Source: Schistocerca nitens
Taxonomy: Eukaryota > Arthropoda > Insecta > Orthoptera > Acrididae
Reading direction: 5' to 3'
Assembly (NCBI RefSeq): GCF_023898315.1
Contig: NC_064614.1
Span: 70,258,501 to 70,322,500 of the forward strand
Length of the DNA stretch: 64,000 nucleotides
The position numbers were made by a program, and so were the translations under genes. Shown here piece by piece: positions 45,140 through 56,891 of this stretch (position 1 is its first letter; each line of letters starts with the position of its first letter). The notes beneath the pieces are model-generated. The model had not been told where the DNA came from. It saw only the letters and a program-made list of their open reading frames with translations, and ran no database searches.

Positions 45140-45858
45140 TGTCAAATTTTACAGTTTGATCCAGACAAACAAATCTCCGGTTAGAGTTCAGGAACAATTT
45201 TGAGGATGTTTCATCGAAGCATGGTCAGAGCGTGAGAAAATATTTTTCACAGCAAGTCATTTATCAGGAGCTGCTTTCCGATAATCAGATGACGTAATGA
45301 CTGGATGTAAAATTTTATCTTAATGAGTACCGGTCACACAATAAACAAAACTATGTTTTGAGAGAGTTTTGGAGTGGTAAAAAGCTTACTGCAGGTCCTG
45401 AATCAGTCAAAGTCTTCTCTAGGAAGCGGGTTTCACGGCTGTCACATCAGACAGATAAGATGATGATCATGGGTCTAGAAGGCAAGCGGCTTTGCCCTTG
45501 GCGGAAAACAATTATTTCCGCTCTTAGAGATGATGTGAATACGTTCATTGAGTATCTGGAGGGAGTGGAAAGAGTAGCTGCTGTTGAGGAGCACTTTCAG
45601 AATCATAATGAGTCCGCTAACAATCATGTAGGCCACCGAAATGATGACAGTAGGAACGTGAATGCTAGAAGTACAGAAGTTCAGAATACACGATCTATTT
45701 ATGGTGGCCGGTGCCATGGCAGGGGAAGAGGAGGCAGAGAGCCTCCGGGCTTCCGCTGTAATAATTGTGACGATGGCAGAAATATAAACGATATAAATAA
45801 TTTCAATACTTTACAGCAACTAACAATGATTACAAGGAATCACAAAGAGGTCATGTAG
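45140..45858 (+). pseudogene. Retrotransposon gag fragment
   Basis: The open part (45358-45858) reads FWSGKKLTAGPESVKVFSRK, then IISALRDDVNTFIEYLEGVE, resembling the capsid-like Retrotrans_gag domain. A glycine/arginine-rich segment (YGGRCHGRGRGGREPPG) and the start of a zinc knuckle (FRCNNC) follow. Upstream frames at 45220-45330 (IFFTASHLSGAAFR) extend the domain but are shifted. No protease, RT or LTR lies next to it. The start at 45358 is only where the frame opens. Confidence 0.6.
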
Positions 45859-46960
45859 TACTGTCACTTCCGTTCTAAGGATTCTACCCAGCAAATTTTG
45901 AATGCACTCGATTTAAAAATATTTCATTAACTAAAGCAAACATAATTGTATTTGGATAAAAGTTAAGAAGACTGTAAATTATTTAACGTCAGATCTATTA
46001 ACTAATACATGTGTGAGAAAGGCGCCATTTGATACTTTAACGTGTGCTTAGGATGGCTGATGGCAGATATTCCGTTTGGCGGTCCGCTGCGCCCCTAAAT
46101 CCAGACAGATAAGAAGTGAGAAGAGGCACATCACACCGAGATATGAGACTGAGCGCGTCAGTCGAATCCCTGTGCGCGTTGTGCCTCGGATGACGTCACA
46201 GCTGGGCAGGCTTCAACGCATTTTCAGCGAAAGTAGGAAATGAACTGGCGGGAACTGTACACCTTCCTGGATAGTTTGATTACACCAAAGCCACTGGTGG
46301 TGTGCCGGCCGTAATGTTGACAAAACCGTGTGGCAAGTGACGAGATTACTTTTTACTTCTAAGGCGAGCAATTAACGTTTGGTGGTAAGAAGTCAGGGAG
46401 ACAGATATGTCATTTGTAACTTCTCATACGGGTCACCTTGAACTGTTAATAGTGCTGTTTCTGAGAGAGGTATTATTATTACCATTATTGCGATATTATT
46501 AAATTTTGTGGGTATGAACGTTTACAGAACACAGTTAAAACTCAAAACTTTTATTTACACTCACAATTCCTAACCCCGCCGAGTAAATAGCAAATTAGAA
46601 CATTTTCTTCCAGTGAGCACTAACAGTAATGTGGATTTACAGACTGTAAGTTATGTCTGTACGTTCTTCATGGCCTTCTGGCTGACCGCAAAACTGGTTT
46701 TCAGATTTTTGTAAGCGATGGAGGTAGGTATAAAGCACGCACGGGCAATTTAAGGATCTTTTCATAGCGGAAAAGTGACCATTTGATTATTTACACGCTG
46801 CACCACACGTTCACTATTTTAAATTGGCGAGTGCTTTTTACGTCGATCAATTTTATGACGGAGTAGTGGTTTTCTACAGGAAATCTTTATTACCGAGGTC
46901 ATCGACTACTGTGTCTCTCTGATGCTGGAAGTACTTACAGAAACTGTGGGAGATTAAGCG
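45859..46960. other. No recognised feature
   Basis: About 1.1 kb without open frames above 80 codons or known repeat marks. Confidence 0.35.
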
Positions 46961-46962
46961 TA

Positions 46963-47636
46963 CACTACCCGATCAAATGTATCCTGAGTCTCCTTGGTAA
47001 TATAGAGCTGTCCACTACATGTGACGAGAGGTTGAGTCAGCAATGTAGTAGGAGGAGGCGAGTACTATGTCGACACCAGGATGGGTTGTTCAGGAAGGCT
47101 CAGTGACTTTGAACGTGGACTAGTCACTCGATATCACCTGAGTAACAAATCCAAGTGAACCCTCCTAAAGCTGTCCAAGCAAACTTTTGAGAACGTGAGT
47201 ATGAAGTGGAAACGTGAATGAACAATCACAGATTAATCAAAGCCAGAAAGACCATACGCACCTAGAGTCGGGTACAAGTCTAGCGTTATGGAGGGTGAAA
47301 GTAAAAAAAAATTCAAGAAATCATCTGAAGGAATAACCTGTGATGTAGCTACCTACAGTCCTGCTATCACAATGGTTGTGCTTAGGGACTTAAAATGAAT
47401 GGGGTCCAATGGTCAAGCAGCTCCTCATAGGCCATGCATTTCTGTAGTGAATGCAAAACGTCACATGAGATCGTGTAAAGTGCGACGCTACTAGCCAGTG
47501 GATGACTGAAAACGAATGATTTGCAGTGACAAATCACGCTATACTCTGTAGCAATTCGATTAAAGTGTTTGGACTTGGCGAATGGCTGAGATACATTACT
47601 TGCCATCAAGTGCAGCGCCGACAGTGAAATGCAGAG
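46963..47636 (+). pseudogene. Tc1-like transposon remnant (third family)
   Basis: After TA at 46961-46962 the end CACTACCCGATCAAATGTATC resembles a Tc1 terminal repeat. At 47081 a start codon opens GCSGRLSDFERGLVTRYHLS, the helix-turn-helix start of a Tc1 transposase. Later shifted frames give NAKRHMRSCKVRRY and MICSDKSRYTL, which matches the SDESR catalytic block with Glu changed to Lys after the Asp. Stops and shifts abound. The right end is not found. Confidence 0.7.
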
Positions 47637-47679
47637 GGCCCGCCAGGGTGGCCGAGCGGTTCTAGGTGCTACAGTCTGG
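47637..47679 (+). repeat. SINE type A head only, 43 bp
   Basis: GGGTGGCCGAGCGGTTCTAG and flanks match the first 43 bases of type A, including a perfect A box, then similarity stops. This is 3' truncation, which retrotransposition does not produce, so it is a deletion remnant or recombination junction. Confidence 0.7.
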
Positions 47680-47912
47680 ACCAAAACCATTTTTGATACC
47701 AATAGATTCCAAGTTAACTAGACTGTAGAAAATTCCGCGGCAGATGATTTCGATCTATAACGAACTGATTGTGAACTTCCAATTCGAGTAATGCAGACAC
47801 TTAAACACTGTACCGATGACAGAGCTAGAGTGGTAGAAGTACTACAGGCATATAATACGTATGTCATCATGAGAGCAAGTACTGTCTGAATTAAGAAGAA
47901 TGGTGAGGAACG

Positions 47913-48063
47913 GTTTGGTCCCGGCGGTGGTTCAAGTCCTCCCTAGGGCATGGGTGTGTGTGTTTGTCCTTAGGATAATTTAGGTTAAGTAGTGTGTAAG
48001 CTTAGGGACTGATGACCTTAGCAGTTAAGTCCCACAAGATTTCACACACATTTGAACATTTTT
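47913..48063 (+). repeat. SINE type C, 5'-truncated
   Basis: Starts in the B-box region (GTGGTTCAAGTCCTCCC), then CATGGGTGTGTGTGTTTGTC and a body related to but distinct from type A, ending GATTTCACACACATTTGAAC and T-rich. The duplication TGAGGAACG lies at 47904-47912 and 48064-48072. Confidence 0.9.
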
Positions 48064-48072
48064 TGAGGAACG

Positions 48073-48920
48073 CTTGGAGATGTTACCGATGATCACTGAG
48101 AAGTTGGAGACTCATCTATATAATCGGGTATTACGACCTACTTAGAGAGTGATGACAGATCTGTCAGACGATCAGCACATGTTCTAGACTGTATAGGGTT
48201 CTTCCATATATGTTTTCATGACTGTGCGCAGCGGCATCCAATCACGGGAGATGATTCAGATTTCAGCCTCAAACTAGGAGAAAGGTATAATGTTGTGCTC
48301 CACTGTAAAACGTTGCTCAAACACAAGAATCTCTGCCAACGGCGCGAGTTATCTTCTAAAAGCTATCTAACAAGCCTCAGGGTAGTGACGTCTTACGTCG
48401 CTTCCTGCGATGGGCGCCACCGCGGTTGCCGTAAACTGTCTCCAGACACAATAAAGCCAGCATTGGTCGTCAATAGAGCCATAACGAGAGTGGCTGAGCG
48501 GCGCTGCTGGCAGGTCGCGAGGCGGGCAGTAAATCAAGCAAACCAGAGTGCCCTCCGCCAACGAGGCCGGCCCTGGCCGCCATAAAAAGCTGTGTTCTCA
48601 CCGCGGCTGGGCCGCACGCGACTCGCCCCTCACTCGTCGATGTCTGCAGCAGCCACGCCATGCTGAGGGCTGCAGCTGTTCGCAAGGAACTGGTGCGTAC
48701 GGCCTTACTCTTATCACTATTTCACATTCTCCATTACATTGCAATATTTCACATTTTTGCTGTAATACCATATCATGGGTGGTGTAAAAATGGTGAATAC
48801 TAACTGTATATACACCATTAGAAATCTCTGAGCCCTGATAGAACTTAGAACATTGAATCTGACTGTTATTTATGTTGTTAACTAGCTTTTTACCATTGAC
48901 TTCGCTCACATACACGTTTG
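48073..48920. other. Unassigned, with GC-rich block and TATA-like box
   Basis: 48390-48690 is GC- and CpG-rich and contains CGCCATAAAAAGC at about 48579, which would fit a TATA box 30 bp before a start site in the following GC-rich stretch. No convincing coding frame follows. Possibly an old LTR or promoter. Confidence 0.35.
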
Positions 48921-48929
48921 TCACAAATA

Positions 48930-49200
48930 TTCCATACATCACATCGTCCCATCTTACTCCACCCTCAGTCTCGCTCCATTCCCTTTTTCCTCTCTCTCTC
49001 TCTCTCTATCCAGTTCTTCGTACAATTTCTCCCCTCTGTCCCTCTTCCCCATCACCACCTCTCCCATTTGCTTGTCCGTCTCCCCCTCCACCCTCTGTCT
49101 GTAAATGCCCTATCCTCCCTTTCTCTGTCTTCTCCTGCGTCCTCTCTCCGTCCCTCTCCTACGCCATCCCTTTCCACAGCTACACCTACCCCAGTGGGAA
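48930..49200. repeat. C/T-rich low-complexity tract
   Basis: Over 200 bp dominated by C and T on the plus strand, including a (CT)n run at 48992-49008. It produces two false frames of about 110-123 codons rich in Ser, Leu and Pro. Confidence 0.9.
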
Positions 49201-49363
49201 GTGACTCCTACCAACACAGTACGTGGGATGTATACCATGCTGAAACTGATCCAGTTGTTTCAGAGGAGATGTGGCACATACAAACATAAATACATCCATT
49301 GTCAAAATATTACTGGTGAATCAAAAAGAATTAGCAGATTTAAAACGTTCATTACAGACAAAC

Positions 49364-49364
49364 C

Positions 49365-49421
<57 letters not shown>
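49364..49421. repeat. (TA)n microsatellite
   Basis: About 28 TA units. Confidence 0.98.
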
Positions 49422-49425
<4 letters not shown>

Positions 49426-49556
49426 TTTCCCTGGATAGACTAATGTTAAAAGCTATGACACAACTCCACTGTAGCTTGTATCAACATGCCAACTACACAA
49501 TTATAGAAAATATTTTGTGTATTGGAACTTGTTTGAAGTCAATCTGTTCCTGAAGT

Positions 49557-49729
49557 CGGGGGTTGGGTTGTTTGGGCGAAGAGACCAAACAGCGAGGTCA
49601 TCGGTCTCATCGGATTAGGGAAGGATGGGGAAGGAAGACGCCCATGCCCTTTCAAAGGAACCATCCCGGCATTTGCCTGGAGCGATTTAGGGGAATCACG
49701 GAAAACCTAGATCAGGATGGCCGGACGCG
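49557..49729 (-). repeat. SINE type F, 5'-truncated, antisense
   Basis: The plus strand starts CGGGGGTTGGGTTGTTTGGG and ends GATGGCCGGACGCG. I recognise the body (complement of AAAGGAACCATCCCGGCATT) from a common tRNA-derived SINE whose tRNA half is missing here. An 11-bp duplication GTTCCTGAAGT lies at 49546-49556 and 49730-49740. Its 3' tail is a CCAA/CCCAA repeat on the minus strand. Confidence 0.9.
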
Positions 49730-49779
49730 GTTCCTGAAGTGCAACGTTGTTTCAGCAAGAGCCCTCTTCTGCTTATGAC

Positions 49780-50830
49780 TAGCACACAAAATTCTTGGAA
49801 GTTGGTTGCATATGCGCAGGGAACAACATTGGTCGATTACGCATGTCTGATGAAAATGTCGAACATATCCGAGATACGTTCACGATGAGCACTCGGAGGC
49901 CACAAGACGGGGAGGTCAGGAATTTCAGCTTCCACAGTCAAAGGTGTGGCACGTTTGGAAACGACACCAGCACTTGAAGCCTTACAGTTTGCAGCTACCG
50001 CAGCAACTGCGTCGACGAGAACATAACAAAAGGTACGAATTTTGCACTTCATTTCTCCACAATATGACAGAGGACACTTTGTTCAACGACGTATCTTTTC
50101 GGACGAATCGAGGTTTCACCTATTGGGTAAAGTAAACTCTCATAATGTAAGAATTTGGGGATCTAAAAATGCTGTCGTCCTCGTCGTATATGAGATAGTC
50201 ACCGAAACTGAATGTAGTTTTCGCCGTTTCTAAAAAAATTATTCAAATGGCTCTGAGCACTATAGGACTTAACTCCTGAGGTCATTAGTCCCGTAGAACT
50301 TAGAATTACTTAAACCTAACCAACCTAAGGACATCACACACATCCATGCCCGAGGCAGGATTCGAACCTGTGACCATAGAGGTCTCACGGTTCCAGAATG
50401 TAGCGCCGAGAACCGCTCGGCCACCCCGGCCGGCTTGCCGTTTCTGTTCACAGCTGTTACGGATCATTATTTTTTGCGAAGGAAACTCTGCCAGAAATGT
50501 CGCACTTGGAAATGCTGTAAAACTGATTGTTTCCTCAATTTCACGAAGATTCGAAGGGTTTCATTTTGATGCATGATGGCTCCCCGCCTCACTCTCCGCT
50601 TGAGATGCGGTGCTATCTTAACAGTACCATCCCTCAACGTTGCACTCGAAGAGGTAGCTACAAGATTGCTTTTGAGCTCCCATGTCACCAAACCTCTCTC
50701 ACCTTGCGATTTTTTTTACTAGGGAAGTACTTGGAAGATAGAGATTTTGAACCGCCTACGACAGCTATACAGCTGGCCTCCAAGAGATGAGAAAGTGAGT
50801 GGTTCAAGCTGTCGGTTCAATAACAAGGAC
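49780..50830 (+). pseudogene. Mariner-like transposase remnant
   Basis: Segments in order: EHIRDTFTMSTRRPQD, LKPYSLQLPQQL, HNKRYEFC, RIFSDESRFHLLGKVNSHN (first catalytic Asp), then after a SINE GFILMHDGSPPHS (second Asp) and SLTL..FFLLGKYLEDRDF, where an alternative frame restores CDFF (third Asp). This is a mariner/IS630-type DDE transposase of a family common in arthropod genomes. Several frameshifts and a SINE insertion. The terminal repeats were not found. Confidence 0.78.
50232..50436 (-). repeat. SINE type A inside the mariner-like remnant
   Basis: Full-length antisense copy with intact B box (GGATTCGAACC on the plus strand). GCCGTTTCT lies at 50223-50231 and 50437-50445. It separates the first and second catalytic regions of the transposase. 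Confidence 0.94.
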
Positions 50831-51149
50831 TTGATTCATTTCGGGAATGAAATGGACTACCTATTCGTTGTTTCTTGAGCAACGCTTGGTAGAATGTTTG
50901 GTATAGTGCTGGTCGAACATAAAGCTAGGAACCTTCTTCTCTCCAGTGATATAGCAGTTTTCGTAGTTTGTCTGTAATAACTGAAATCTCTTCTTTCTTT
51001 TTGACTGACCTTGTATATAGATTTTATATGTGATGCGAGAGCTGACGAGAGATACTAGTATAGACGGATTTTTCGTCAACTTTGTGGATCGTTTTTCCAT
51101 TTCATTAAGAAGTTAGAAGGAGGGTGAGCAGCAATATGCAAGCTATTTG

Positions 51150-51780
51150 CTGATATCGCAACAGTGTGCGAAAAAATGTCATCATTGACTCATTGTAAGA
51201 GGATACAGGATAGGTTGACCAGATCTTCAAGCCGGTATGATAAATGACGGGTTGCTCTGAATGCGGAAAACTGTAAGGTAATGCAGCTGAGTATTAAAAG
51301 TAACCATGAAATGTCCGAATACAGTATTAGTGGTGCGTTGCTTGAAACGATCACTTCGATTAAGTATCTAGGCGAACGTTGCAAAGCGGCATGAAGTATA
51401 ATGAGCAGGTATGGTCGGTGTTAGGGAAGGCGAATCGTCGACTACCGGAAATGCTCTCAGGGGATCCCCGCACGGACGAGGATGTTCAATTGGTTCAAAT
51501 GGCTCTGAGCACAATGGGACTTAACATCTGAGGTCATCAGTCCCCTAAAACCTAGAAATATTTAAACTTAACTAACCTAAGAACATCACACACATCCATG
51601 CCCGAAGCAGGATTCGAACCTGCGACCGTAGCAGCAGCGCGGTTTCGGGACTGAAGCGCCTAGAACCTCTCGTCCACAAAGGCCGGCGACGAAGATGTTC
51701 CTTCGGCGAAACTTTCTTGAGGAAGTTTAGAGAACCGACATTTTCGACGAATGCTGAACGACTGTAGTGACATGAAGATC
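51150..51780 (+). pseudogene. CR1-type LINE ORF2 C-terminal fragment
   Basis: Frames give RIQDRLTRSS, VALNAENCKVMQLSIKS, and ITSIKYLG, the region following the catalytic block in CR1 RTs. After the SINE, a stretch matching the conserved LLRKFREPTF segment continues. It is internally deleted and frameshifted, and the tail is not recognised. Confidence 0.6.
51488..51687 (-). repeat. SINE type A, antisense
   Basis: Duplication GACGA(G/A)GATGTTC at 51475-51487 and 51688-51700 (12 of 13). It sits in the CR1 fragment. The 5' end is mutated (CCTCTCGTCCACAAAGG). Confidence 0.93.
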
Positions 51781-52126
51781 AAGAGCACACGTTTGGGGAA
51801 ACCACTGGCGGAATTGCAGTCTGGGGGGCCGATTTTGTGGTAGCAGAGCTTGGGCTCGCTGCACATGGTAGGGATAGAGCAACTGTCCATGGAAGACTGT
51901 CCAGACAACAGACTTAGCGACATCTTCCGCTGCAGCTATTATTCGGGCATTGTTCTAGGGTTGTCCTTCACATGTTCTAATACCAAGAGTTCCATAACAG
52001 GTGTGCCAATAGTCTGCCACTACCCCGCGCTCGTGTTGCAAAGATCCAGTTTCCGAAAGTCGCTGCAACAGGGTACCAAACGTCTTTATAGATGATGTAC
52101 GGCGCCGTGGATTTTTGGCTACATAC
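51781..52126. other. Unassigned spacer before the RTE LINE
   Basis: About 350 bp with no recognised feature. 55437-55740 on the other side of the RTE element is the continuation of the same target sequence and is also unassigned. Confidence 0.35.
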
Positions 52127-52136
52127 AGCTACATAC

Positions 52137-55100
52137 CCCCCCATGAACCATGGACCTTGCCGTTGGTGGGGAGGCTTGCGTGCCTCAGCGATACAGATGG
52201 CCGTACCGTAGGTGCAACCACAACGGAGGGGTATCTGTTGAGAGGCCAGACAAACATAAGGTTCCTGAAGAGGGGCAGCAGCCTTTTCAGTAGTTGCAGG
52301 GGCAACAGTCTGGATGATTGACTGATCTGGCCTTGTAACATTAACCAAAACGGCCTTGCTGTGCTGGTACTGCGAACGGCTGAAAGCAAGGGGAAACTAC
52401 AGCCGTAATTTTTCCCGAGGACATGCAGCTCTACTGTATGATTAAATGATGATGGCGTCCTCTTGGGTAAAATATTCCGGAGGTAAAATAGTCCCCCATT
52501 CGGATCTCCGGGCGGGGACTACTCAAGAGGACGTCGTTATCAGGAGAAAGAAAACTGGCGTTCTACGGATCGGAGCGTGGAATGTCAGATCACTTAATCG
52601 GGCAGGTAGGTTAGAAAATTTAGAAAGGGAAATGGATAGGTTAAAGTTAGATATAGTGGGAATTAGTGAAGTTCGGTGGCAGGAGGAACAAGACTTTTGG
52701 TCAGGTGATTACAGGGTTATAAATACAAAATCAAATAGGGGTAATGCAGGAGTAGGTTTAATAATGAATAAAAAAATAGGAGTGCGGGTTAGCTACTACA
52801 AACAGCATAGTGAACGCATTATTGTGGCCAAGATAGACACAAAGCCCATGCCTACTACAGTAGTACAAGTTTATATGCCAACTAGCTCTGCAGATGATGA
52901 AGAAATAGATGAAATGTATGACGAGATAAAAGAAATTATTCAGGTAGTGAAGGGAGACGAAAATTTAATAGTCATGGGTGACTGGAATTCGTCAGTAGGA
53001 AAAGGGAGAGAAGGAAACATAGTAGGTGAATATGGATTGGGGAGAAGGAATGAAAGAGGAAGCCGCCTTGTAGAATTTTGCACAGAGCATAACTTAATCA
53101 TAGCTAACACTTGGTTCAAGAATCATGAAAGGAGGCTGTATACATGGAATAAGCCAGGAGATACTGACAGGTTTCAGATAGATTATATAATGGTAAGACA
53201 GAGATTTAGGAACCAGGTTTTAAGTTGTAAGACATTTCCTGGGGCAGATGTGGATTCTGACCACAATCTATTGGTTACGAACTGCAGATTGAAACTGAAG
53301 AAACTGCAAAAAGGTGGGAATTTAAGGAGATGGGACCTGGATAAACTGAAAGAACCAGAGGTTGTAGAGAGTTTCAGGGAGAGCATAAGGGAACAATTGA
53401 CAGGAATGGGGGAAGAAATACAGTAGAAGAGGAATGGGTAGCTCTGAGGGATGAAGTGGTGAAGGCAGCAGACGATCAAGTAGGTAAAAAGACGAGGGCT
53501 AATAGAAATCCTTGGGTAACAGAAGAAATATTGAATTTAATTGATGAAAGGAGAAAATATAAAAATGCAGTAAATGAAGCAGGTAAAAAGGAATACAAAC
53601 GTCTCAAAAATGAGATCGACAGGAAGTGCAAAATGGCTAAGCAGGGATGGCTAGAGGACAAATGTAAGGATGTAGAGGCTTGTCTCACTAGGGGTAAGAT
53701 AGATACTGCCTACAGGAAAATTAAAGAGACCTTTGGAGAGAAGAGAACCACTTGTATGAATATCAAGAGCTCAGATGGAAACCCAGTTCTAAGCAAAGAA
53801 GGGAAGGTAGAAAGGTGGAAGGAGTATATAGAGGGTTTATACAAGGGAGATGTATTTGAGGACAATATTATGGAAATGGAAGAGGATGTAGATGAAGAGG
53901 AAATGGGAGATAAGATACTGCGTGAAGAGTTTGACGGAGCACTGAAAGACCTGAGTCGAAACAAGGCCCCGGGAGTAGACAACATTCCACTAGAACTACT
54001 GACGGCCTCGGGAGAGCCAGTCATGACAAAACTCTACCATCTGGTGAGCACGATGTATGAGACAGGCGAAATACCCTCAGACTTCAAGAAGAATATAATA
54101 ATTCCAATCCCAAAGAAAGCAGGTGTTGACAGATGTGAAAATTACCGAACTATCAGTTTAATAAGTCACAGCTGCAAAATACTAACGCGAATTCCCTACA
54201 GACGAATGGAAAAACAGGTAGAAGCGGACCTCGGGGAAGATCAGTTTGGATTCCGTAGAAATGTTGGAACACGTGAGGCAATACTAACCTTACGACTTAT
54301 CTTAGAAGAAAGATTATGAAAAGGCAAACCTACGTTTCTAGCATTTGTAGACTTAGAGAAAGCTTTTGACAATGTTAACTGGAATACTCTCTTTCAAATT
54401 CTGAAGGTGGCAGGGGTAAAATACAGGGAGCGAAAGGCTATTTACAATTTGTACAGAAACCAGATGGCAGTTATAAGAGTCGAGGGGCATGAAAGAGAAG
54501 CAGTGGTTGGGAAAGGAGTGAGACAGGGTTGTAGCCTCTCCCCGATGTTATTCAATCCGTATATTGAGCAAGCAGTAAAGGAAACAAAAGAAAAATTCGG
54601 AGTAGGTATTAAAATTCATGGAGAAGAAGTAAAAACTTTGAGGTTCGCCGATGACATTGTAATTCTGTCAGAGACAGCAAAGGACTTGGAAGAGCAGTTG
54701 AACGGAATGGACAGTGTCTTGAAAGGAGGATATAAGATGAACATCAACAAAACAAAACGAGGATAATGGAATGTAGTCAAATTAAGTCGGGTGATGCTGA
54801 GGGAATTAGATTAGGAAATGAGACACTTAAAGTAGTAAAGGAGTTTTGCTATTTAGGGAGTAAAATAACTGATGATGGTCGAAGTAGAGAGGATATAAAA
54901 TGTAGACTGGCAATGGCAAGGAAAGCGTTTCTCAAGAAGAGAAATTTGTTAACATCGGGTATAGATTTAGGTGTCAGGAAGTCGTTTCTGAAAGTATTTG
55001 TATGGAGCGTAGCCATGTATGGAAGTGAGACATGGACGATAACTAGTTTGGACAAGAAGAGAATAGAAGCTTTCGAAATGTGGTGCTACAGAAGAATGCT

Positions 55101-55426
55101 GAAGATAAGGTGGGTAGATCACGTAACTAATGAGGAGGTATTGAATAGGATTGGAGAGAAAAGGAGTTTGTGGCACAACTTGACTAGAAGAAGGGATCGG
55201 TTGGTAGGACATGTTTTGAGGCATCAAGGGATCACAAATGTAGCATTGGAGGGCAGCGTGGAGGGTAAAAATCGTAGAGGGAGACCAAGAGATGAATACA
55301 CTAAGCAGATTCAGAAGTATGTAGGTTGCAGTAGGTACTGGGAGATGAAGAAGCTTGCACAGGATAGAGTAGCATGGAGAGCTGCATCAAACCAATCTCA
55401 GGACTGAAGACCACAACAACAACAAC
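52137..55426 (+). mobile_element. Full-length RTE LINE, 3.29 kb
   Basis: Bounded by AGCTACATAC at 52127-52136 and 55427-55436. It has a 5' leader of about 310 bp starting CCCCATGAACCATGGACCTT, one ORF with endonuclease and RT, and a (CAA)n tail at 55412-55426. Antisense fragments of the same family are at 13.9-15.6 and 43.1-43.4 kb. Only three small lesions interrupt coding, so it is among the youngest LINEs here. Confidence 0.95.
52446..55407 (+). pseudogene. RTE ORF: endonuclease and reverse transcriptase, three lesions
   Basis: The endonuclease (to 53426) has GAWNVRSLN, ISEVRW (catalytic Glu), GDWNSSVG and DSDHNLL. A 1-nt loss in the G/A run at about 53410 shifts the frame into 53456-54319. 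There the RT begins: NKAPGVDNIPLELL, YRTISLISHSCKI, EDQFGFRR. A TGA at 54317-54319 replaces a codon in ERL-stop-KGKP. Then come FVDLEKAFDN, GVRQGCSLSPMLFN and RFADDIVIL (about 54643-54669). A second 1-nt loss near 54758 (NINKTK/RIMEC) shifts into 54766-55407, the C-terminal region. All catalytic residues are kept. Dead as it stands. Confidence 0.93.
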
Positions 55427-55740
55427 AGCTACATACAGGCTACATGCCCATAGACTGCTTCCATCTGCTTGCCCATTTTAGATGACCATATCTGCCATCT
55501 CCAGTGATGAATAGTAGACATCCGTTGGGACTTGCAAGCCCTGCAACGGACACGGAAACAAGTTACTGGAATATACTGATGTGTCACGACGAACTATGGG
55601 CCATATGAATACTGCGGGTACACCAGATAAAAATAACGTATCTGACTGATACAATGCTTACTATAGTACGCTGTGGAACTGAGTGCGTGCTTGATACCAA
55701 AGCATTCACGTTGTGCTGCGCAATCGTACATGTAAGATCA

Positions 55741-56320
55741 GCTTGGTAGCTCAATGTTTAGCGTCCCTGCTTTGGGAGCTTAAGCACCTGAGTTAGAATC
55801 CCAATACCTCCGTACATACTTCAATTTTTCTGAGGTGAAGAGGTCTGGAATTATGTCCACTCAGCCTCGTGAGGCAAAATACCGAGATGCTTGAACAAAC
55901 AAATTGCAGCATCATCAGCAACCACTGACTTGCGATAATGGCTGGAGGGAATGGAGCTTTGCTGATCACGTGTCCTACGACCCTACAGCGCACCTCACGC
56001 TGCCTTTGAGGCAGCAGTCGGCTAGTCGAAGCAGACCTACTGCCTAATCCGTCAGTGGCGGTCCTATATTTGAGGAGATACTTACGAGATAACTGCAGAA
56101 AAACTATATATTTTACTTACAGATTGACCACATGCAATCAGCATATTCCGTGTGTGTCATGAGTTGACCCACAATACTGATCCAACACATTATTCAGTGG
56201 AAATATACAAAATATGTTAGGAGGTTTATTCGTTTGTTCCAATATACGCAATTACATGAAGAACGGAAGTAGTTGAGCTTAATTGTTAGAGCAGCTCACA
56301 AGGTAATTTTCCCAAGTGTC
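55741..56320 (+). repeat. Unidentified dispersed repeat, copy 1
   Basis: The left edge is tRNA-like (TAGCTCAATGTTTAGCGTCC; mutated B box AGTTAGAATCC), so it may be a SINE with a very long tail. It shares with 57.30-57.80 kb GACTTGCGA(T/C)AATGGCTGGAG, GCTGATCACGT, CCCTAATCC-like and TAGTTGAGCTTAA landmarks in the same order over about 450 bp. There is no coding capacity. Boundaries approximate. Confidence 0.65.
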
Positions 56321-56877
56321 AAATTCTTTACAGATTATTATTATTGTAGTTATTTTCTATTTTAATCGTGAGTTATTTATTATTTTCAAGTAACAAAAGA
56401 CACGAATATGGAACAGTAACCTAAAAAATCAAATAGACCACGAATGCAAAACGCAAAATAACAGTTTCAAACTTAAAGCAAATATAAGTAAACTAAGTAA
56501 TTAGAATAGCAATGAATGTTTAATTTTAATTAGATATAGTAAAATTTTCGAACACCACACTGTGTACAGCTTATTTTTCCACAAATGGTATTTCAGAAAC
56601 CAGCTGTATTACACAGGGATATATCCAGGTTGAAAACGTCTTTCATTTGTGTTGTGATAAAAGTTCTCGTTTCTCAAATAGAATTAATGGTGGTGGGGTA
56701 CTTTGCACAATTTCAAATTATTACCAAAGTTGATCATAAAGGTTTCAAGAACATTAATTACGTATCAACTTTTATATGAAAAATATTTTTATGTTTCATC
56801 GTTTCGGAGGTGTTACCCCTAAACCTAATATTCCAATTTACTTTTCGGGTTGAATTTTACTCCTGAAATGTAAAACT
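56321..56877. other. No recognised feature
   Basis: About 0.55 kb of AT-rich sequence between the repeat and the second 5S SINE. Confidence 0.35.
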
Positions 56878-56891
56878 GGACACAAAAATTA

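Noticed and set aside
48872-49289. Two overlapping plus-strand frames of 110-123 codons
   Set aside because: They are Ser/Leu/Pro-rich products of a C/T-rich low-complexity tract with no domain.
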